Source of the DNA: JALYIM01 sp040003205 | GTDB taxonomy: Bacteria > Acidobacteriota > Terriglobia > Terriglobales > Acidobacteriaceae | Direction: 5' to 3' | NCBI GenBank assembly: GCA_040003205.1 | Contig: JBDUDA010000034.1 | Span: 1 to 17,417 of the forward strand | DNA length: 17,417 bases | Shown here: one piece after another, positions 15,272 to 17,417 of the stretch | Layout: the number at the start of each line of letters is the position of its first letter | Numbering within the stretch: the stretch's first letter is position 1 | Position numbers and translations under genes: made by a program | Notes under the pieces: model-generated | The model's database searches: none | Told to the model about the DNA's origin: nothing | The model's input: the letters and a program-made list of their open reading frames with translations, nothing else

Positions 15272-15330
15272 GGGAGGCTCGTTTTCGCGATTCACCTAAA
15301 CACTGACGAGAGCGACGACTTGCGCCCGCC

Positions 15331-15717
15331 CTACTCGCCAGCGGCGCGAGGTTTAGAAATCAGAGTTTCAGGATTGATGGGTTTGGGCAAAATTTCAAAG
15401 TCGTGTCCCTGGGCCCGAGCTTTACTCAAGAGGTCGGCTGAGGCGGATTGGCCTGAGAAAAGAATGACGCGGCAAGCAGGCAAGGCCGCCGAAACCTGCA
15501 TTGCCAGCTCTATGCCATTCACGCCCGGCATGACGACGTCAGTCAGCACGATATCGGGATTAAGCCTTTGCGCCCAGCTTAAGGCCTGCGATGCATTCGA
15601 CATTCCCAAAGCCTCGAAACCCTCCTCCTGAAGAATTTCCAGAATAGTTTCACGGATCACCGGCTCGTCATCCACCACAAACACGGTAACTTTTTTAATC
15701 TCACGGAAGGTTGTCAT
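15331..15717 (-). CDS. Stand-alone receiver-domain response regulator (paralogue)
   Basis: A 128-residue CheY-like receiver. Acidic pocket Asp16/Asp17 (VVDDEP), phospho-acceptor Asp60 (LTDVVMPG), Ser88 (LFSGQS) and Lys112 (LPKPIN) are all present, so it should be phosphorylatable. The last helix is short and ends LISKPRAAGE. The start codon overlaps the stop of the upstream histidine kinase as ATGA, so the two are almost surely co-translated partners. It is a close paralogue of the receiver at 9987-10391. No output domain is present. Confidence 0.93.
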   Translation of the reverse strand: MTTFREIKKVTVFVVDDEPVIRETILEILQEEGFEALGMSNASQALSWAQRLNPDIVLTDVVMPGVNGIELAMQVSAALPACRVILFSGQSASADLLSKARAQGHDFEILPKPINPETLISKPRAAGE

Positions 15718-17417
15718 TGCGATTGATTTCCTACTCGAGCCAAATCGTTGGCGGGCCCTTCAGAAGACTCGGCCTGTTCAGTGGCATTGGCCAGGAATAC
15801 AGAAAACACTGTGCCACTTCTCTCCGGTCTTGCACTGCTGCGAACGCGAATTGAGCCGGCGTGTTTCTTCACGAGCTCTCGCGAAACCCACAATCCCAAT
15901 CCATTGCCCACGTCTTTTTTGGTGGTGAAGAAGGGCTCAAATATTTTTTTCTGGTGAGCAGGTTTAATGCCCAATCCGGTATCGGCTACCGTGACCCTTA
16001 CGCCTGAGATGGCGTTGGTGCGGCGGTCCCGGGACCTCCTCACCCTAAGCCTAAGACGTCCTGCCGTCTCCATCGCGTCAACCGCATTCAGAACCAAGTT
16101 GGAGAGGACCTGGCGAATTTCTCCGGCGAAGCCGACAATCTCATCGTCTGGCCCAAAATCCTTCGCAACGGAAATTTCCTTTGATTCGATTTTGCGGACA
16201 TAGAGCGCGAGAACTTCGTCCAAGGTTCGCGAAATACTCACGCTGACTGGAGAAGTGTTGTCGCGATAAAAACCCAAGGTTTGTTGGCTGATGTGCGCAA
16301 CCCGTCCCAACTCCTGTTCCGCCATGGCGAGGTATTTGCGGGCTTTCTCGTCCAAAGATTGATTGCGCCGCATCAGGTACAGGAGATTTGTAATTCCCTC
16401 CAGGGGATTATTGATCTCGTGCGCGATCGTGGCAGCGAGGCGTCCGGCTGCCGCCAATTTTTCACTCTTCGTCAGGGCTTGTTCACTCAGCTTGCGGTTG
16501 GTGATATCGATTCCTATTCCCACCATTTTCGTCGCATTGCCCTCTTCGTCTGAAGAGACCTGTCCGCGAGCACTAATCCAGTGCTCCACCCCGTCTGGCC
16601 ACAGGCAGCGATACTCTACTTCGTAAGCAACGCCATCGCGTACGGCATTGCTCACTGCGACCTGCACCTTGTCTCTATCTTGTGGCACAACCAGGTGCAT
16701 CCAGGCCTCAAAGGATGGGTTCACGGAATCAACCGGAATACCGTGCAGATGCCATATGCCTTCCGACCACCACAATTCATTGGTGCTGATATTCCACTCC
16801 CACGATCCCAGGCTGGCGGCGTTTTGGGCGAACAAAAGCCGCTGCTCGCTTTCCCTGAGTGCATTTTCGGCAAGTTTTCGTTGAGTAATATCCTGGTAGA
16901 AGACCGTAAGACTCTTAGGAGAAGGATAAACATTGACCTGGAACCACATTTTGAGTGGAGAATAGAAATCCTCGAAGCGAGTTACGTTTTGTTCGCGGAA
17001 GGCTTTTTCATAATTTTGAAGAAAGTAGCTTCCTTTCACGTTCGGGAAGACGTCGAGAAAATTTTTGCCTGTGATTTCTTCGCGGGTGGTTTTAGTTAAA
17101 ACCGCTCCCTGTTGATTGATATACGAAATCGTGTAGTCGCGGTCGAGTACGAGAAAGCCCTCCGCGATGCTTTCCAGAATCTCTGCAGTTTGTTTTTCCG
17201 CCGCCACCGCCGCGAGTCGCGCGGCCTGTATCTCGCGCTCAGCGATCTTCTTGGCGGTGATGTCGCGTGCAATCGAAGCCGCTCCAATGACCTTGCCTTC
17301 GCTGTCGCCGATGGGGGAAATGGAAAGCGCCACATCGATGGCGGTCCCATCTTTCCTTAGTCTCTGGGTTTCACGATGCGCGATTCGTCCGCCACTCTTC
17401 AGTTGGCTGAGGATCTC
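15714..17417 (-). CDS. Multi-PAS sensor histidine kinase (5' partial)
   Basis: The frame is open to the right window edge. The 28 codons before the GTG at 17333 continue a PAS domain (RETQRLRKDGTAIDVALSIS), so the true start is outside. 567 residues are visible: the end of a first PAS/PAC (about 1-55), a second PAS (about 78-178, GFLVLDRDYTISYINQQG), a third PAS (about 196-308, GSWEWNISTNELWWSEG), then HisKA with His333 (IAHEINNPL), the N-box NLVLNAVDA with Asn444, DTGLGI (from Asp479) and GNGLGLW (504-510). No membrane segment is seen in this part, so it may be cytoplasmic. The third PAS plus kinase core is clearly paralogous to the membrane kinase at 10758-12380. It is coupled to the receiver gene that follows. 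Confidence 0.93.
   Translation of the reverse strand, partial: EILSQLKSGGRIAHRETQRLRKDGTAIDVALSISPIGDSEGKVIGAASIARDITAKKIAEREIQAARLAAVAAEKQTAEILESIAEGFLVLDRDYTISYINQQGAVLTKTTREEITGKNFLDVFPNVKGSYFLQNYEKAFREQNVTRFEDFYSPLKMWFQVNVYPSPKSLTVFYQDITQRKLAENALRESEQRLLFAQNAASLGSWEWNISTNELWWSEGIWHLHGIPVDSVNPSFEAWMHLVVPQDRDKVQVAVSNAVRDGVAYEVEYRCLWPDGVEHWISARGQVSSDEEGNATKMVGIGIDITNRKLSEQALTKSEKLAAAGRLAATIAHEINNPLEGITNLLYLMRRNQSLDEKARKYLAMAEQELGRVAHISQQTLGFYRDNTSPVSVSISRTLDEVLALYVRKIESKEISVAKDFGPDDEIVGFAGEIRQVLSNLVLNAVDAMETAGRLRLRVRRSRDRRTNAISGVRVTVADTGLGIKPAHQKKIFEPFFTTKKDVGNGLGLWVSRELVKKHAGSIRVRSSARPERSGTVFSVFLANATEQAESSEGPANDLARVGNQSQ

Noticed and set aside
17331..17333. GTG at 17333 as the start of the multi-PAS kinase
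   Set aside because: It falls in the middle of a PAS/PAC domain that continues in frame to the window edge.

Overview
The window looks like chromosomal DNA of an Acidobacteriota species, probably a soil or subsurface relative of Koribacter or Terriglobus. This is an inference. It rests on the moderately high GC content, a secreted Ig-like/PQQ-propeller protein, receiver-PAS signalling genes, a b6f-like quinol:cytochrome c reductase, and dispersed imperfect palindromes between genes. No rRNA, tRNA, transposase, CRISPR array or phage gene is visible.

Layout, left to right. (1) 3-1871 (+) is the 3' part of a secreted Ig-like/beta-propeller protein. (2) 1872-2274 is a non-coding block with a 31-bp tandem repeat, two strong hairpins and a 16-17-bp tandem repeat. 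It lies between two convergent genes. (3) 2275-3477 (-) is a PilT-like type IV pilus ATPase. (4) 3682-7287 (+) is a two-gene operon of phosphoketolase and acetate kinase, which together turn xylulose 5-phosphate into acetate and ATP. (5) 7288-7603 holds a 21-bp inverted repeat, a perfect 18-bp palindrome matching the CRP consensus TGTGA-N6-TCACA, and a candidate promoter. (6) 7604-9969 (+) is a respiratory operon: a small cytochrome c, a Rieske protein, and one polypeptide that joins cytochrome b6, subunit IV and a cytochrome c domain. (7) 9987 to the right edge is a signalling region: a stand-alone receiver (-), a 187-bp nested palindrome, a membrane histidine kinase with an ethylene-receptor-like sensor (+), then on the minus strand a receiver-PAS protein, a PAS protein with a four-cysteine tail, an SLC45/GPH-like sugar transporter, a second stand-alone receiver, and a multi-PAS histidine kinase that runs off the window.

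How the parts fit. Phosphoketolase and acetate kinase give substrate-level ATP without lower glycolysis. The neighbouring bc/b6f-type complex moves electrons from quinol to periplasmic cytochrome c. The signalling region contains two paralogous histidine kinases, each near a paralogous receiver-only protein, so it probably arose by duplication of a kinase/receiver module. One copy now carries an ethylene-binding-type membrane sensor in which the Asp, Tyr, Ile, Cys and His positions known from plant ETR1 are all present. That kinase is the most interesting gene here. The fused cytochrome b6-IV-c protein, the CRP-like operator and the nested palindrome are the next most interesting.
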